The position numbers and the translations under genes were made by a program. This document shows positions 15,028 to 23,731 of a DNA stretch of 64,000 nucleotides, in pieces. This DNA is from UBA8919 sp041658185. GTDB lineage: Bacteria > Elusimicrobiota > UBA8919. Below the pieces are notes generated by a model. That model had not been told where the DNA came from and searched no databases. It saw nothing but the letters and a program-made list of their open reading frames with translations. How positions within the stretch are numbered: the stretch's first letter is position 1; each line of letters starts with the position of its first letter. The DNA lies in the NCBI GenBank assembly GCA_041658185.1, contig JBBAAR010000001.1, positions 186,001 through 250,000 of the forward strand. Reading direction: 5' to 3'.

Positions 15028-15399
15028 TTGAAAAACTTGCTTTTTTTTATCTAACACTTGTATATAAGAACTTATACCTCTGGAAAGACCTTCATATTCG
15101 GTATCCAAATGTTTAAATTCAATATCGCTAATATAACTTTAACTTTTGGCTATTCTTAAGTGACTCCTTAACTCTTCAACTTCACCACGTGCAATATACA
15201 AAACTCTTATTTTATCTGCAAAATGATATCTGCCGTGTGACTCCGCAATATTACTAATTACAGATATTGCTGAATTTTTTATCTGCGATGTTAAACTATA
15301 TTTTTCTTCTATTGGAAATTTTGCTGATACTTTATAAACTTCCTGAAGCAGTTCAAAACCTTTTTGCCAAATATTTAACTCAAAAAATGCTTTTGCCAT
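15022..15399 (-). pseudogene. four-helix-bundle (S23 / 23S intervening-sequence) protein interrupted by an in-frame TAA
   Basis: Residues 1-86 (FELNIWQKGFELLQEVY, FPIEEKYSLTSQIKNSAISV, SNIAESHGRYH, FLYIARGEVEEL-type helix) are a clear S23-family protein, normally about 115-120 residues. It stops at TAA 15139-15141 just after HLRIAKS. The same frame then continues SYISDIEFKHLDTEYEGLSR...YIQVLDKKK, which is the family's fourth helix, to a second stop at 15022. A single substitution in one codon would explain this. It may be inactive, yield a three-helix protein, or be read through. It lies between smpB and ssrA. Confidence 0.8.
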
Positions 15400-15435
15400 T
15401 TCTAATTCTCTAATTCTCTAATTCTCTTGTTTTCT
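15399..15435. repeat. family A words overlapping the smpB 3' end
   Basis: Three to four copies of the AGAATTAG word at the smpB/S23 junction. They encode the last residues of SmpB (KRIRELEN) and its stop TAG. Confidence 0.8.
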
Positions 15436-15854
15436 TCCCTTTCTCTAATTGCTTCCCTTTTATCCCAAAGTTTTTTGCCTTTTGCGACTGCTATTTCAAC
15501 TTTCACTAAACCGTTTTTAAAATATACTTCCGTCGGAACGATTGCAAAACCTTTTTCATTAACTTTATTTTGAAGTTTTATTATTTCTTTTTTATGAAGA
15601 AGAAGTTTTCTGGGTCTTTGAGGATTATATTCTAATTCCAAACCGCCGGAAGTAAATTTGTACGGGCTTATATTTATATTATACAAAAAAATCTCGTTTT
15701 TCTCAAGACCGACATAACCGTCTTTCAAATCAACTTTTCCGTCTCTTGCCGATTTAACTTCACCGCCGTCAAGTACGATGCCTGCTTCAAAAGTTTCAAG
15801 TATCTCAAAGTTAAATCTTGCTTTTCTGTTGGTTGCAATTATTTTTTTGCCCAT
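15402..15854 (-). CDS. smpB: SsrA-binding protein SmpB
   Basis: Binds tmRNA and brings it to stalled ribosomes. The 150-residue protein has ATNRKARFNFEILETFEAGIVLDGGEVKSARDG near the start, DGYVGLEKNEIFLYNINISPY in the OB-fold, and the tail KGKKLWDKREAIREREENKR that enters the decoding centre. The usual C-terminus (after the KRE...RE stretch) is followed here by RIRELEN, encoded by an intergenic repeat. The start codon is ATGGGCAAA. It is separated from ssrA only by the broken S23-like gene. Confidence 0.96.
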   Translation of the reverse strand: MGKKIIATNRKARFNFEILETFEAGIVLDGGEVKSARDGKVDLKDGYVGLEKNEIFLYNINISPYKFTSGGLELEYNPQRPRKLLLHKKEIIKLQNKVNEKGFAIVPTEVYFKNGLVKVEIAVAKGKKLWDKREAIREREENKRIRELEN

Positions 15855-15884
15855 AATGTTAATTTTACCAAATTTTTTTAACTT

Positions 15885-17519
15885 TTACAATTTAATAAAA
15901 TCCCAGGGCAGTGTTTTTGAATTTTCAATTTCTTTCAGTTCATCTTCTGGATTTATGCTGCATTTTGAAAAAGCATCAAGCCATTTTTCGTAAGAAAAAG
16001 TTTCGTTCCAGTTGTCAAATTTGCAACCGTTTTTATGTGCTGCTTCTAAAACAGGACATAGTTTTTCATCACCTCTGGCAAAAATTGCTTCAATAACGGA
16101 CATTTCCGGTTTATGAGATTTTACTTCTGCGGGCAGTTTCTTTTTCAGATAAATCCGTTTTTCGTTAAAATAATCAGGGTTGAAAAATTTTTCTCTTTCA
16201 AAAACAGTGTGAGGTTTCGGAACAAACGGGGAAATAGTAATGTTCAGGTTAAGTTGCGGTGTCTGTTTTTTTATACTTTTTACAATTGATACAATTCCCT
16301 CAATATCCTCATTGGTTTCCGTCGGCAGTCCGAGCATAAAATAAAGTTTTATCAAACGCCAGCCCGATTTATGCGCATAATTTGTCGTCTCCAAAATTTC
16401 CGCATCCGTAATAAACTTTCCGATATGTTTTCTTAACCGCTCGGTGCCGGATTCCGGCGCAAATGTTAGAGATGTTTTTTTGAAAACAAGGGTTTTGACA
16501 GCTAAATCAACCGATGACGGATGACATCTCAAAGAAGGCAGCGCAACCGCCACTTTTTTTTGGAGGCAAACTTTCAGGACATCATCCATCAACTCATTTA
16601 TTTTCGGATAGTCGGAAGTTGAAAGTGAAAGGAGCGATATTTCATCGTAGCCGGTTGAAGCAAGTCCGCATTCTATAATTTCCAAAATTCTTTCTTTACT
16701 TCTAAACCTCCGGGGAGAATACAGTTTTGATGCCTGACAAAAAGAACAGCCCCTTGCACAGCCCCGCATTATTTCAACATTGAGGCGGTTTTGAGTTATA
16801 TTTAAAAACGGAACAACGGGATTTACCGGATATTCCGCCGATTCTAAATCAACAATATTTTTTTTGATTATTTTTTTACCGTCGTGAAAAGAAGGCACAT
16901 ACACCGATGGTATTTCCGAAAGTTCTTTCAGTAATTCCGATTTATTTGAGATTTTAGATTTGAGACCTGCCTGCCGGTAGGCAAGGTTTGAGATTTGAAT
17001 TACGACATCTTCACCGTCGCCGATAACAAATGCGTCTATAAATTCAGAAATAGGCAGAGGATTTACGCAGGCAGGACCACCGGCAATAATCAGCGGATAT
17101 TGAAACTGCGAGTCTCCCCGCTGATTTGTTTTCAACGGTATTTTTGACAAATCCAAAATGTTAAGAATGTTAGTATAACACAATTCATGCTGGATATTAA
17201 AACCGATAATATCAAATTCATTAATCGGGGCTTTCGTTTCAATAGAAAAAAGCGGAAGATTATTTTTCCTTAAAATCATTTCCATATCGGCGGCAGGAGA
17301 AAATGCCCTTTCACAGACGACAAATTCGGTTTTGTTCAGGATATTGTAGATAATCTGCATTCCGAGGTTGGACATTCCTATCTCATAAAGGTCGGGAAAA
17401 ACAAGACAGAATTTCAGCGGGGGGCGGTTAGCGGTTAGCGGTTGGCGATTGGAATTCCATTCTTCGCCGATATATTGAGACGGTTTTTTTACAAACGGTA
17501 GTATTTTTTCTAAATCCAT
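15885..17519 (-). CDS. B12-binding-domain radical SAM protein (TIGR03960-like), with in-frame repeat insertions
   Basis: A 544-residue radical SAM enzyme. The N-terminal cobalamin-binding-like domain carries VFPDLYEIGMSNLGMQIIYN; the [4Fe-4S] motif is MRGCARGCSFCQASK (C-x3-C-x2-C) near residue 255, followed by LSLSTSDYPKI and LTFAPESGTERLR. It fits the TIGR03960-type family, often found near smpB or rod-shape genes, of unknown substrate. Two repeat-derived insertions are read in frame: residues about 22-32 (SNRQPLTANRP) and about 170-190 (NLAYRQAGLKSKISN). The start follows the GGTGTTTTATG leader of an intergenic module. It sits between rodA and smpB. Confidence 0.88.
   Translation of the reverse strand: MDLEKILPFVKKPSQYIGEEWNSNRQPLTANRPPLKFCLVFPDLYEIGMSNLGMQIIYNILNKTEFVVCERAFSPAADMEMILRKNNLPLFSIETKAPINEFDIIGFNIQHELCYTNILNILDLSKIPLKTNQRGDSQFQYPLIIAGGPACVNPLPISEFIDAFVIGDGEDVVIQISNLAYRQAGLKSKISNKSELLKELSEIPSVYVPSFHDGKKIIKKNIVDLESAEYPVNPVVPFLNITQNRLNVEIMRGCARGCSFCQASKLYSPRRFRSKERILEIIECGLASTGYDEISLLSLSTSDYPKINELMDDVLKVCLQKKVAVALPSLRCHPSSVDLAVKTLVFKKTSLTFAPESGTERLRKHIGKFITDAEILETTNYAHKSGWRLIKLYFMLGLPTETNEDIEGIVSIVKSIKKQTPQLNLNITISPFVPKPHTVFEREKFFNPDYFNEKRIYLKKKLPAEVKSHKPEMSVIEAIFARGDEKLCPVLEAAHKNGCKFDNWNETFSYEKWLDAFSKCSINPEDELKEIENSKTLPWDFIKL
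16941..17003. repeat. in-frame palindromic insertion in the radical SAM gene
   Basis: GATTTGAG words flank the perfect palindrome GCCTGCCGGTAGGC. The frame stays open and adds a linker peptide (AYRQAGLKSK) between conserved parts of the protein. Confidence 0.7.
17423..17452. repeat. in-frame GGTTAGC word repeat in the radical SAM gene
   Basis: Tandem GCGGTTAGCGGTTAGCGGTTGGC words encode NRQPLTANRP in a normally variable N-terminal linker. The word type differs from families A-G, but the tandem style is the same. Confidence 0.7.
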
Positions 17520-17526
17520 AAAACAC

Positions 17527-17618
17527 CAGAGAATTAGTTTATACGACAGAGAATCAGAGGATTAGTTGGAATGTGGTTTTTATCTAATTCTCTAATTCTC
17601 TAATTCTCTAATTCTCTG
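17527..17618. repeat. intergenic module, family A (AGAGAATTAG word)
   Basis: Lies between rodA and the radical SAM gene. Arms of AGAGAATTAG words pair with four CTAATTCTCT words. Coding-strand edges are GGCAG on the rodA side and CTGGTGTTTTATG on the radical SAM side. Confidence 0.9.
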
Positions 17619-17623
17619 CCTTT

Positions 17624-18913
17624 CTAATACGCATATCTTCTTATGTGAATATTCATCAAAAGTCCGACGGCAATCATATTGGCAATCAAGGAACTGCCGC
17701 CGTATGAAAGAAAAGGAAGCGGCACTCCTGCGACCGGCATAATTCCGGTAAGCATTCCGAGATTTAAAATAATGTAATATGAAAACATCACAACAATTCC
17801 TACCGCCGTCAAACTTCCGAATCTGTCGGCTGCATTTCTGGCAATTATTATGCCCCTGGCAATTAAAACGGCATACAACAAAATAACGATAAACGAAAAA
17901 ATAAGACCGCCTTCCTCAGAAAGAACGGCAAAAATATAGTCGGTGTGCTGGTCGGGAATAAAACCTAATTGCGTTTGTGTCCCCTGAAAAATTCCTCTGC
18001 CTGTAATCTGCCCGCTTCCTATGGCAATTCTTGACTGTAAAATATTATAGCCGCTGCCTAACGGGTCAAGCGACGGGTCCAAAAAAACAATCATTCTTTT
18101 TCTCTGATAGTCCTTCAAATAACCGGAAATTTCCATCGCTGAAATAAGCCCGAGAAGAATAACTAAAATTACAGTTTTATATTCCTTAAATGCTACTTTG
18201 AACCTTAAAAATTTTATAAAAAACCAGACGAAAATCGTAAGCAACAAAACCGTGCAGACGTAAATAATTTTGAAATTTTTTATTAAAAAACCGTAGGAAT
18301 TGTTTATCGTCAGATATATTTCTAAAAATGGAAGCCCTAAACTTATCGCAAAAAATATAATTGCAAAATTTATTATTTTTTTCGGGAGACCTCCGGCATA
18401 CATCATACCGAGAAAAATAGGAATAAAAACTGAAGCCGACGAAAAATCCGGTTCAAGCAAAATCAGTATTATGCAAACCGATGCGTTCATTATCGCAGTA
18501 AAAAGTTTAGAAACTTTTTTCATTTGATACCGGTTTTTTTCAATAAATCCGGCAAAATACAATATGAACGCTATTTTTGCGATTTCAGACGGTTGAAACG
18601 CAAATTTACCTAAATCAAACCATGATTTTGAACCACGAATGCGAATGCCAAAAAAAAGAACGGCAAAGAGAAGTAGGAGCGCAAAAAAATAAAAATGTTT
18701 TGTGTATTCGGAATACAATTCGTATCTTACGCTTACAACCAAAAGCATTACAGCAACACCAATACCTAAAGCGGTTGATTGTTTTGCGACATAAAACATG
18801 GGATTACCTGTCCGCAACTGCGCCGAGAATATAAAAAGTAATCCTACAAATGCTATCAAGAGCACATCTATAAATAGAATCCAGTCAAATTTTTTTAATA
18901 TTCCGGTTTTCAT
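17624..18913 (-). CDS. rodA: RodA, SEDS peptidoglycan glycosyltransferase of the elongasome
   Basis: A 429-residue polytopic inner-membrane protein with about ten hydrophobic segments. It has the SEDS signatures FAFQPSEIAKIAFILYFAGF near residue 105, the IGSGQITGRGIFQGTQTQLGFIPDQHTDYIFAVLSEEGG block (catalytic Asp region), and the C-terminal PLPFLSYGGSSLIANM. Polymerises lipid II glycan strands together with PBP2. Its start overlaps the mrdA stop (ATGA), so the two subunits are coupled. It belongs to the mreBCD-mrdA-rodA rod-shape cluster. Confidence 0.96.
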   Translation of the reverse strand: MKTGILKKFDWILFIDVLLIAFVGLLFIFSAQLRTGNPMFYVAKQSTALGIGVAVMLLVVSVRYELYSEYTKHFYFFALLLLFAVLFFGIRIRGSKSWFDLGKFAFQPSEIAKIAFILYFAGFIEKNRYQMKKVSKLFTAIMNASVCIILILLEPDFSSASVFIPIFLGMMYAGGLPKKIINFAIIFFAISLGLPFLEIYLTINNSYGFLIKNFKIIYVCTVLLLTIFVWFFIKFLRFKVAFKEYKTVILVILLGLISAMEISGYLKDYQRKRMIVFLDPSLDPLGSGYNILQSRIAIGSGQITGRGIFQGTQTQLGFIPDQHTDYIFAVLSEEGGLIFSFIVILLYAVLIARGIIIARNAADRFGSLTAVGIVVMFSYYIILNLGMLTGIMPVAGVPLPFLSYGGSSLIANMIAVGLLMNIHIRRYAY

Positions 18914-20718
18914 TGTTTAACCACTCTCTGCTCGGTATTTTTACCAAATATCTCCGCGAGTATTTTTCCGGCTATAGGAGCTGCTACTTCACCGCCGCCG
19001 CCGCCGTGTTCAACCATAACTACAAGTGCTATTTTTGGTTTTTCAGAAGGGGCGAAACAAACAAACCATGCATGGTCGCCGCCCTGAGGATTCTGGGCAG
19101 TGCCGGTTTTGCCTGAAACAGACAAACCAATTATTTTTGCATTCTTGCCTGTACCGTAACGGACTGCATCCATCATTCCTTTTTTTACAGCCGCACAATA
19201 ATCTTTCGCAATATCCAATTTTCTTTTTATTTTAGGTACATTTTCAAATTTAACATTACCCTGCGCATCAATTATTTTTTTAAGAATATGCGGCTGAAAA
19301 ATTATTCCGTCGTTTGCTATTGCTGAGGTGAACTGTGCTATTTGAATAGGCGTCGTCCATATATATCCCTGACCGACCGACATATTAACGGTGTCGCCGT
19401 CATACCAGTCCTGATGAAGTTTTGCTTTTTTCCATGATTTATCCGGAGTAAGTCCTTTTTCTTCCGACGGTAAATCAATATCAGTTTTTTTTCCAAAACC
19501 GAATTTTTCCGCCCAGTCGTTAAGTTTTGTGGGACCCAATTTCAAGCCTATCTCATAAAAATAAACATCGCAGGAATGAGCCAATGCCTCGGAAAGCCGC
19601 ATATCGCCGTGGCCTTCTCTCGCCCAGCAACGGAATCTTTGCTTGTATTTTCCCAATTCAATAAAACCCTTGCAATTTATAACCGTCTGCGCGGATATAA
19701 CGCCGCTTTCAAGTCCTGCAAAAGCAGTAACCATTTTATAAACGGAACCCGGAGGATATTGCCCCTGCAATGCGCGGTTCCATAACGGTTTTTTTTCTGA
19801 CCTTAACAGATACGGTGCCTGCCAGTAATTCAGACCGGAAATAAATATATTAGGATTATAATCCGGATACGATGCAAGTCCGAGAAGTCCTCCGGTATTG
19901 GGGTCAATTGCTACCGCAACCCCGATATGACCCTGCATATTATTTGAAAGAGCCATTTGAATTTTTTTGTCAATTGTCAACACTATTGAATCGCCGTCAA
20001 CCGGTTCTACCGTTTCTAAAATTCTTTTCTGGACGGCGCGTGCATTGACCTCTACCTGACTGCCGCCGTCAATACCTCTCAAAATTTCATCGTATTGCTT
20101 TTCAATACCGTTTTTACCGATAATATCGCCTGCTTTTAGATCCGGGATTTCCGACAATTCGCCAAGCGATGCCTCCCGAACATAACCCGTTAAATGAGAC
20201 GCGGATGTTCCCCATTTATAAACCCTCACAGGTTCAATTCTAACCACAACACCGGGAAGTTGCGGAATTTTTTCGGCAAGACGCATTGCCTGATATTTTG
20301 AAATGTTTTCTGCGATTTTTATAAGTGAGAAATTTTTGCCCGGAATCGTTTTTGTTTTGGAAAGTAAAGTACGGGCGAACTCGTCGTTTCGTTGCAGCAA
20401 CCGTGCGACTTTTGTTATTACAATTTTTACCTCTTCATCCTCCATTGTCTGACGGGAAAACAGAACCGCAAACGAGGGCTTGTTGTCAACAATAACATCC
20501 ATGTTTTTGTCAAAAATTTTGCCGCGGGTAGCAGGTTGGGGATAAATTACAATTCTGTTTTCATCCGATATTTTTCTGTATTGACCGCCTTTTATTACTT
20601 GAAGCGAAATTATGCGGAAAGAAATAATTCCCAATAAAAAAAATATACCGAATTGCAGAACATTGAGACGGCCCGAGAATGATTCAGCCGAATAACCTAA
20701 ATTTTCACCTTGCCACAT
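18910..20718 (-). CDS. mrdA: penicillin-binding protein 2, peptidoglycan transpeptidase
   Basis: A 602-residue bitopic membrane protein. One N-terminal membrane segment (residues 20-40, LQFGIFFLLGIISFRIISLQV) is followed by the PBP dimerisation domain (ATRGKIFDKNMDVIVDN) and the transpeptidase domain. The active-site Ser is in PPGSVYKMVTAF (S-x-x-K), SHSCDVYFYE supplies the second motif (S-x-D), and KTG is in SVSGKTGTAQNPQGG. Cross-links cell wall during elongation with RodA. It follows mreD and starts just after a family-A module. Confidence 0.96.
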   Translation of the reverse strand: MWQGENLGYSAESFSGRLNVLQFGIFFLLGIISFRIISLQVIKGGQYRKISDENRIVIYPQPATRGKIFDKNMDVIVDNKPSFAVLFSRQTMEDEEVKIVITKVARLLQRNDEFARTLLSKTKTIPGKNFSLIKIAENISKYQAMRLAEKIPQLPGVVVRIEPVRVYKWGTSASHLTGYVREASLGELSEIPDLKAGDIIGKNGIEKQYDEILRGIDGGSQVEVNARAVQKRILETVEPVDGDSIVLTIDKKIQMALSNNMQGHIGVAVAIDPNTGGLLGLASYPDYNPNIFISGLNYWQAPYLLRSEKKPLWNRALQGQYPPGSVYKMVTAFAGLESGVISAQTVINCKGFIELGKYKQRFRCWAREGHGDMRLSEALAHSCDVYFYEIGLKLGPTKLNDWAEKFGFGKKTDIDLPSEEKGLTPDKSWKKAKLHQDWYDGDTVNMSVGQGYIWTTPIQIAQFTSAIANDGIIFQPHILKKIIDAQGNVKFENVPKIKRKLDIAKDYCAAVKKGMMDAVRYGTGKNAKIIGLSVSGKTGTAQNPQGGDHAWFVCFAPSEKPKIALVVMVEHGGGGGEVAAPIAGKILAEIFGKNTEQRVVKQ

Positions 20719-20726
20719 GTTAACAC

Positions 20727-20807
20727 CAGAGATTAGAGAATTAGAGAATTAGTCAAGCAATATCTAATTCTCTGTCGTTTAATCTAATTCTCTTTCGTAT
20801 AAACTAT
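20727..20807. repeat. intergenic module, family A
   Basis: AGAGATTAGAGAATTAG words, loop TCAAGCAAT, then CTAATTCTCT words with TTTCGTATAAACTA spacers. The start side is the usual CTGGTGTTAACATG; the stop side is eroded near the mreD stop. Confidence 0.88.
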
Positions 20808-21275
20808 TTATCTATCCACATCCAGACGGTCAAACCAGAGAAGCCACCACTTCTTAAAAATTAAAAAAAATACAGGACTAATTATTACGGGAACAATAAG
20901 CCATGTAATTGAAAAAATTCCGGGGATACCGGTGAAAAGAACCTCAATTATTAAGTTAACAACCTGCGAAACAATGACTCCCAGAAAAACAATAGAAATT
21001 TGTGCGAGCGGATTTTCTTCGTCTATTCGTTTCGGAATGCGCCCCGACAGATACCCTATAATTGAGTATGAAAAACTCAAAGTCCCGAAAGTAGTGGCAA
21101 AAAAAACGCCCTCAATGAGCCCGATAAAAAATCCGACTGTGCATCCGGAGTATGAGCCCCTGTATAATCCGATAAAAATAATAAAAAAAAGTCCGAATAC
21201 CGAAAATTTAGAAAACAGAATTTCAAGAAAAATTATTATTACGACGGTAATAAAATAAAATAGGAACTTTTTCAT
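20808..21275 (-). CDS. mreD: rod shape-determining protein MreD
   Basis: A small hydrophobic 155-residue protein with about five membrane segments (FLFYFITVVIIIFLEILFSKF, VFGLFFIIFIGLYRGSYSG, GFFIGLIEGVFFATTFG) matching MreD. It links MreC with the RodA/PBP2 machinery. The frame extends six codons further upstream (MFAEQI), but those codons are part of a family-E module shared with rplX. The ATG chosen lies 8 nt after GGAG, which sits inside the palindrome TTTGCGGAGCAAA. Confidence 0.88.
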   Translation of the reverse strand: MKKFLFYFITVVIIIFLEILFSKFSVFGLFFIIFIGLYRGSYSGCTVGFFIGLIEGVFFATTFGTLSFSYSIIGYLSGRIPKRIDEENPLAQISIVFLGVIVSQVVNLIIEVLFTGIPGIFSITWLIVPVIISPVFFLIFKKWWLLWFDRLDVDR

Positions 21276-21276
21276 T

Positions 21277-21348
21277 ATTTGCTCCGCAAACACACTGAAC
21301 TGACTCTGAACTTATGCACAGAACTGTTCCGCTTCTGTTCCGTGTTTC
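21277..21348. repeat. intergenic module, family E (GGAACAGA / TTTGCGGAGCAAA)
   Basis: Between mreD and mreC. Contains ACACACTGAACTGAC, ACAGAACTGTTCCGC and TTCTGTTCCGTGT with internal complementarity, plus the palindrome TTTGCGGAGCAAA that carries the ribosome binding site of mreD. A near-identical copy lies between rplX and rplN. Confidence 0.85.
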
Positions 21349-22149
21349 TCACTCAATAAAAACATCCGTCAACTGAAATGCCGGTATATACGGTTTTATA
21401 GATGCCTTCTTGAAAGGAAGATGACCTGTCTGGTTTATTGACACAATAATGCCGATAGGGATACCTGAAGGAAAAATATCCGATGCAGAAGAAGACACAA
21501 CCTCGTCGCCTATTTTTATTTCCGCATCAGAAGGGATCCAAATCATTTCCAATTCTGATGTCTCTTTACCTATAACAATTCCGTCAACGGCACAGGATAC
21601 AATCCGAGCGGGAACTTTTGAAATACGGTTTGTAATCGTTAAAACCATTGAGACATTTTTTTCAACATTTGTTAACTGCCCGACCACTCCGAATTTTCCT
21701 TTATAGAATCCAAAAACTGCCCTGTTATCCGATAAACCATCCTCGCTTCCCTTGTCAATAATCAATGATTTATAATACTGCTGCGGCGGTTTTGCTATTA
21801 TTCTGGCAATTACTGTTTTACGGTTTATGTTTCTTTTGTAGCCCAAAAGTTCCGTTAATCGCCTGTTTTCAATTTCAAGCGTTTTCAACTTGACCAAATC
21901 GTGCAACAATTTTTGATTTTGGTTTTTAAGTTCAAGAACTTCCTGATGGGAGTTGACCATTTCTTTTATATTACCGCCGAGATTCCCGACGGAGGAAGCC
22001 GCATAATTTACTTTTGAGTACGGAGTTACGACCATATAAAATAAAAAATCCCGCATTGCCTTGACTGTGGGATTGATATTGAAACTCAAAATTATTACGG
22101 ATATTACCAGATAAAGCGAAAGTAAAACAATGGGATTTTTTCTATACAC
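21349..22149 (-). CDS. mreC: rod shape-determining protein MreC
   Basis: A 266-residue bitopic protein with an N-terminal membrane segment (VLLSLYLVISVIILSF), a coiled-coil (residues 65-100, LELKNQNQKLLHDLVKLKTLEIENRRL) and the paired beta-barrel periplasmic domain (VIARIIAKPPQQYYKSLIIDKGSEDGL, GVVGQLTNVEK). Scaffolds the elongation complex between MreB and PBP2. The frame also has a GTG at 22158, but that GTG is the GGTG of the module edge. By analogy with other genes here, the GTG at 22147-22149 (MYRKNPI) is the likelier start. Confidence 0.93.
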   Translation of the reverse strand: MYRKNPIVLLSLYLVISVIILSFNINPTVKAMRDFLFYMVVTPYSKVNYAASSVGNLGGNIKEMVNSHQEVLELKNQNQKLLHDLVKLKTLEIENRRLTELLGYKRNINRKTVIARIIAKPPQQYYKSLIIDKGSEDGLSDNRAVFGFYKGKFGVVGQLTNVEKNVSMVLTITNRISKVPARIVSCAVDGIVIGKETSELEMIWIPSDAEIKIGDEVVSSSASDIFPSGIPIGIIVSINQTGHLPFKKASIKPYIPAFQLTDVFIE

Positions 22150-22158
22150 ATTAAACAC

Positions 22159-22232
22159 CAGAGAATTAGAGAATCAGAGAATTAGATTTTTTCCCAATTC
22201 ACTAATTCTCTTTCGTTTAAACTAATTCTCTG
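22159..22232. repeat. intergenic module, family A
   Basis: Between mreC and mreB. AGAGAATTAG/AGAGAATCAG words, loop ATTTTTTCCC, then CAATTCACTAATTCTCT and CTAATTCTCT words. Edges GGCAG and CTGGTG. Confidence 0.9.
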
Positions 22233-22236
22233 CCTC

Positions 22237-23265
22237 TCATTCAAGCCGTTTTCGTGCTTTTTTTATATTCTCAAGTTCTTCTAAGTATTTGCCCGTTCCC
22301 AAAACGACACAGGTGGTAGGGTCTTGCGCGAGATAAACGGGAAGATGTGTTTCTTTTGAGAGCAGGTCAGTCATACCGCGGGTTAAGGAACTGCCTCCTG
22401 CAAGCACAATTCCCCGGTCAACCAATTCCGCCGCAAGTTCAGCGGGGGTTCTTTCAAGCACCCCTTTTACCATTTCAACGATTGCTTTAACCGGTTCCAT
22501 CAGTGCGGTTCTTATATCCTTACTTGAAACATTTATCGTCCTCGGAAGACCCTGTATTACATCAAGCCCTTTAACATCCATTGTCTCCTCTTTTTGAAGA
22601 GGAAAAACAGACCCTATCTGTATTTTGATATTTTCCGCCGTTCTGTAACCGATTGCCAGATTGTGGTTCTTCTTGAAAAATGAAACGATTGCTTCGTCAA
22701 ATTCATCACCGGCGATTTGAATTGAATCGGAAACAACCATTCCGCCCAAAGAAATAACGGCCGCCTCAGTGGTCCCGCCGCCGATATCTACTACCATATT
22801 ACCCGTCGGCTCGTGAATAGGAAGACCCGCACCTATTGCCGCCGCCATCGGCTCTTCAATAAGATAAACCTCGCGGGCGCCTGCCTGTTCCGCAGCCTCG
22901 CGGACAGCACGACGCTCAACCTCCGTAATTCCCGACGGGATACCGATTACAATTCTCGGATGAAGAAGTGTTTTTCTGTTGTGGACTTTTTTGATAAAAT
23001 ACCGAATCATCTTTTCGGTAATGTCAAAATCGGCAATGACTCCGTTCCTTAAAGGCCTGATGGCCTCAATTGATGCGGGAGTTTTTCCGACCATTTTTTT
23101 TGCTTCTTCTCCGATGGCTTCTATTTCCTGAGTTTCCTTGTTATATGCAACTACCGACGGTTCTCTCAGAACGATACCCTGGCCTTTTACATATACGAGT
23201 GTCGTGGCTGTGCCAAGGTCAATTCCCATATCATTTGAAAACAATGAGAAAATAAAATCAAACAT
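22237..23265 (-). CDS. mreB: rod shape-determining protein MreB, actin homologue
   Basis: A 342-residue cytoskeletal ATPase with the actin-fold phosphate loops DMGIDLGTATTLVYVKG (phosphate-1), MVVDIGGGTTEAAVISLGG (phosphate-2) and VLAGGSSLTRGM (adenosine). GIPSGITEVERRAVREAAEQAG is the conserved connect region. Forms membrane filaments that direct cell-wall synthesis. First gene of the shape cluster, immediately downstream of rplQ and separated from it by a family-A module; no separate promoter is obvious, so it may be read from the ribosomal operon. Confidence 0.97.
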   Translation of the reverse strand: MFDFIFSLFSNDMGIDLGTATTLVYVKGQGIVLREPSVVAYNKETQEIEAIGEEAKKMVGKTPASIEAIRPLRNGVIADFDITEKMIRYFIKKVHNRKTLLHPRIVIGIPSGITEVERRAVREAAEQAGAREVYLIEEPMAAAIGAGLPIHEPTGNMVVDIGGGTTEAAVISLGGMVVSDSIQIAGDEFDEAIVSFFKKNHNLAIGYRTAENIKIQIGSVFPLQKEETMDVKGLDVIQGLPRTINVSSKDIRTALMEPVKAIVEMVKGVLERTPAELAAELVDRGIVLAGGSSLTRGMTDLLSKETHLPVYLAQDPTTCVVLGTGKYLEELENIKKARKRLE

Positions 23266-23273
23266 GTTAACAC

Positions 23274-23369
23274 CAGAGAATTAGAGAATTAGAGAATTAG
23301 AGAATTAGATAAAATCTTCTACTTAATTTACTAATTCTCTTATTCTCTTTCGTATAAACTAATTCTCTG
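23274..23369. repeat. intergenic module, family A
   Basis: Between mreB and rplQ. Four AGAGAATTAG words, loop ATAAAATCTTCTACTTAA, then complementary words with TTTCGTATAAACTA spacer. Both constant edges are present. Confidence 0.92.
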
Positions 23370-23372
23370 CCT

Positions 23373-23723
23373 TTACTCCACCAACTTCACAACCGCCATT
23401 TCGCTGCCGTCGGAAATTCTGCGGCCCAATTTGTAAATACGGGTATAGCCGCCGGGACGGGATTTGTATCTTTCCGCCAGAGGACCGAATAATTTTTCCA
23501 TTGCAACCGGCGATTTTATATCTGTTAAAACACGACGCCTGTTTGCCATGCCGCCTTTTTTCGCTGATGTTATAATTTTTGAAACAAATTTTACCAGTTC
23601 CTTTGCTTTGGCAAGAGTGGTTTTAACGGACTCATTTTCAATAAGTGAAACAGACATATTTCTCAGCATTGCAAAACGATGCTCGGTTGTTCTTCCTATT
23701 TTTCTGTTTTTTTTGTTTTTCAT
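23373..23723 (-). CDS. rplQ: 50S ribosomal protein L17
   Basis: A 116-residue large-subunit protein near the exit tunnel. Conserved TTEHRFAMLRNMSVSLIENESVKTTLAKAKEL is visible in the first 45 residues, then RRRVLTDIKSPVAMEKLF and the C-terminal RPGGYTRIYKLGRRISDGSEMAVVKLVE. It is the last gene of the alpha operon after rpoA, as in most bacteria, and leads into mreB. Confidence 0.97.
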   Translation of the reverse strand: MKNKKNRKIGRTTEHRFAMLRNMSVSLIENESVKTTLAKAKELVKFVSKIITSAKKGGMANRRRVLTDIKSPVAMEKLFGPLAERYKSRPGGYTRIYKLGRRISDGSEMAVVKLVE

Positions 23724-23731
23724 AGTAACAC

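Noticed and set aside
23266..23372. Family A arrays as a CRISPR-like repeat array
   Set aside because: Units are 8-10 bp, directly abutting, with no unique spacers; the second half is the reverse complement of the first; no cas genes are present.
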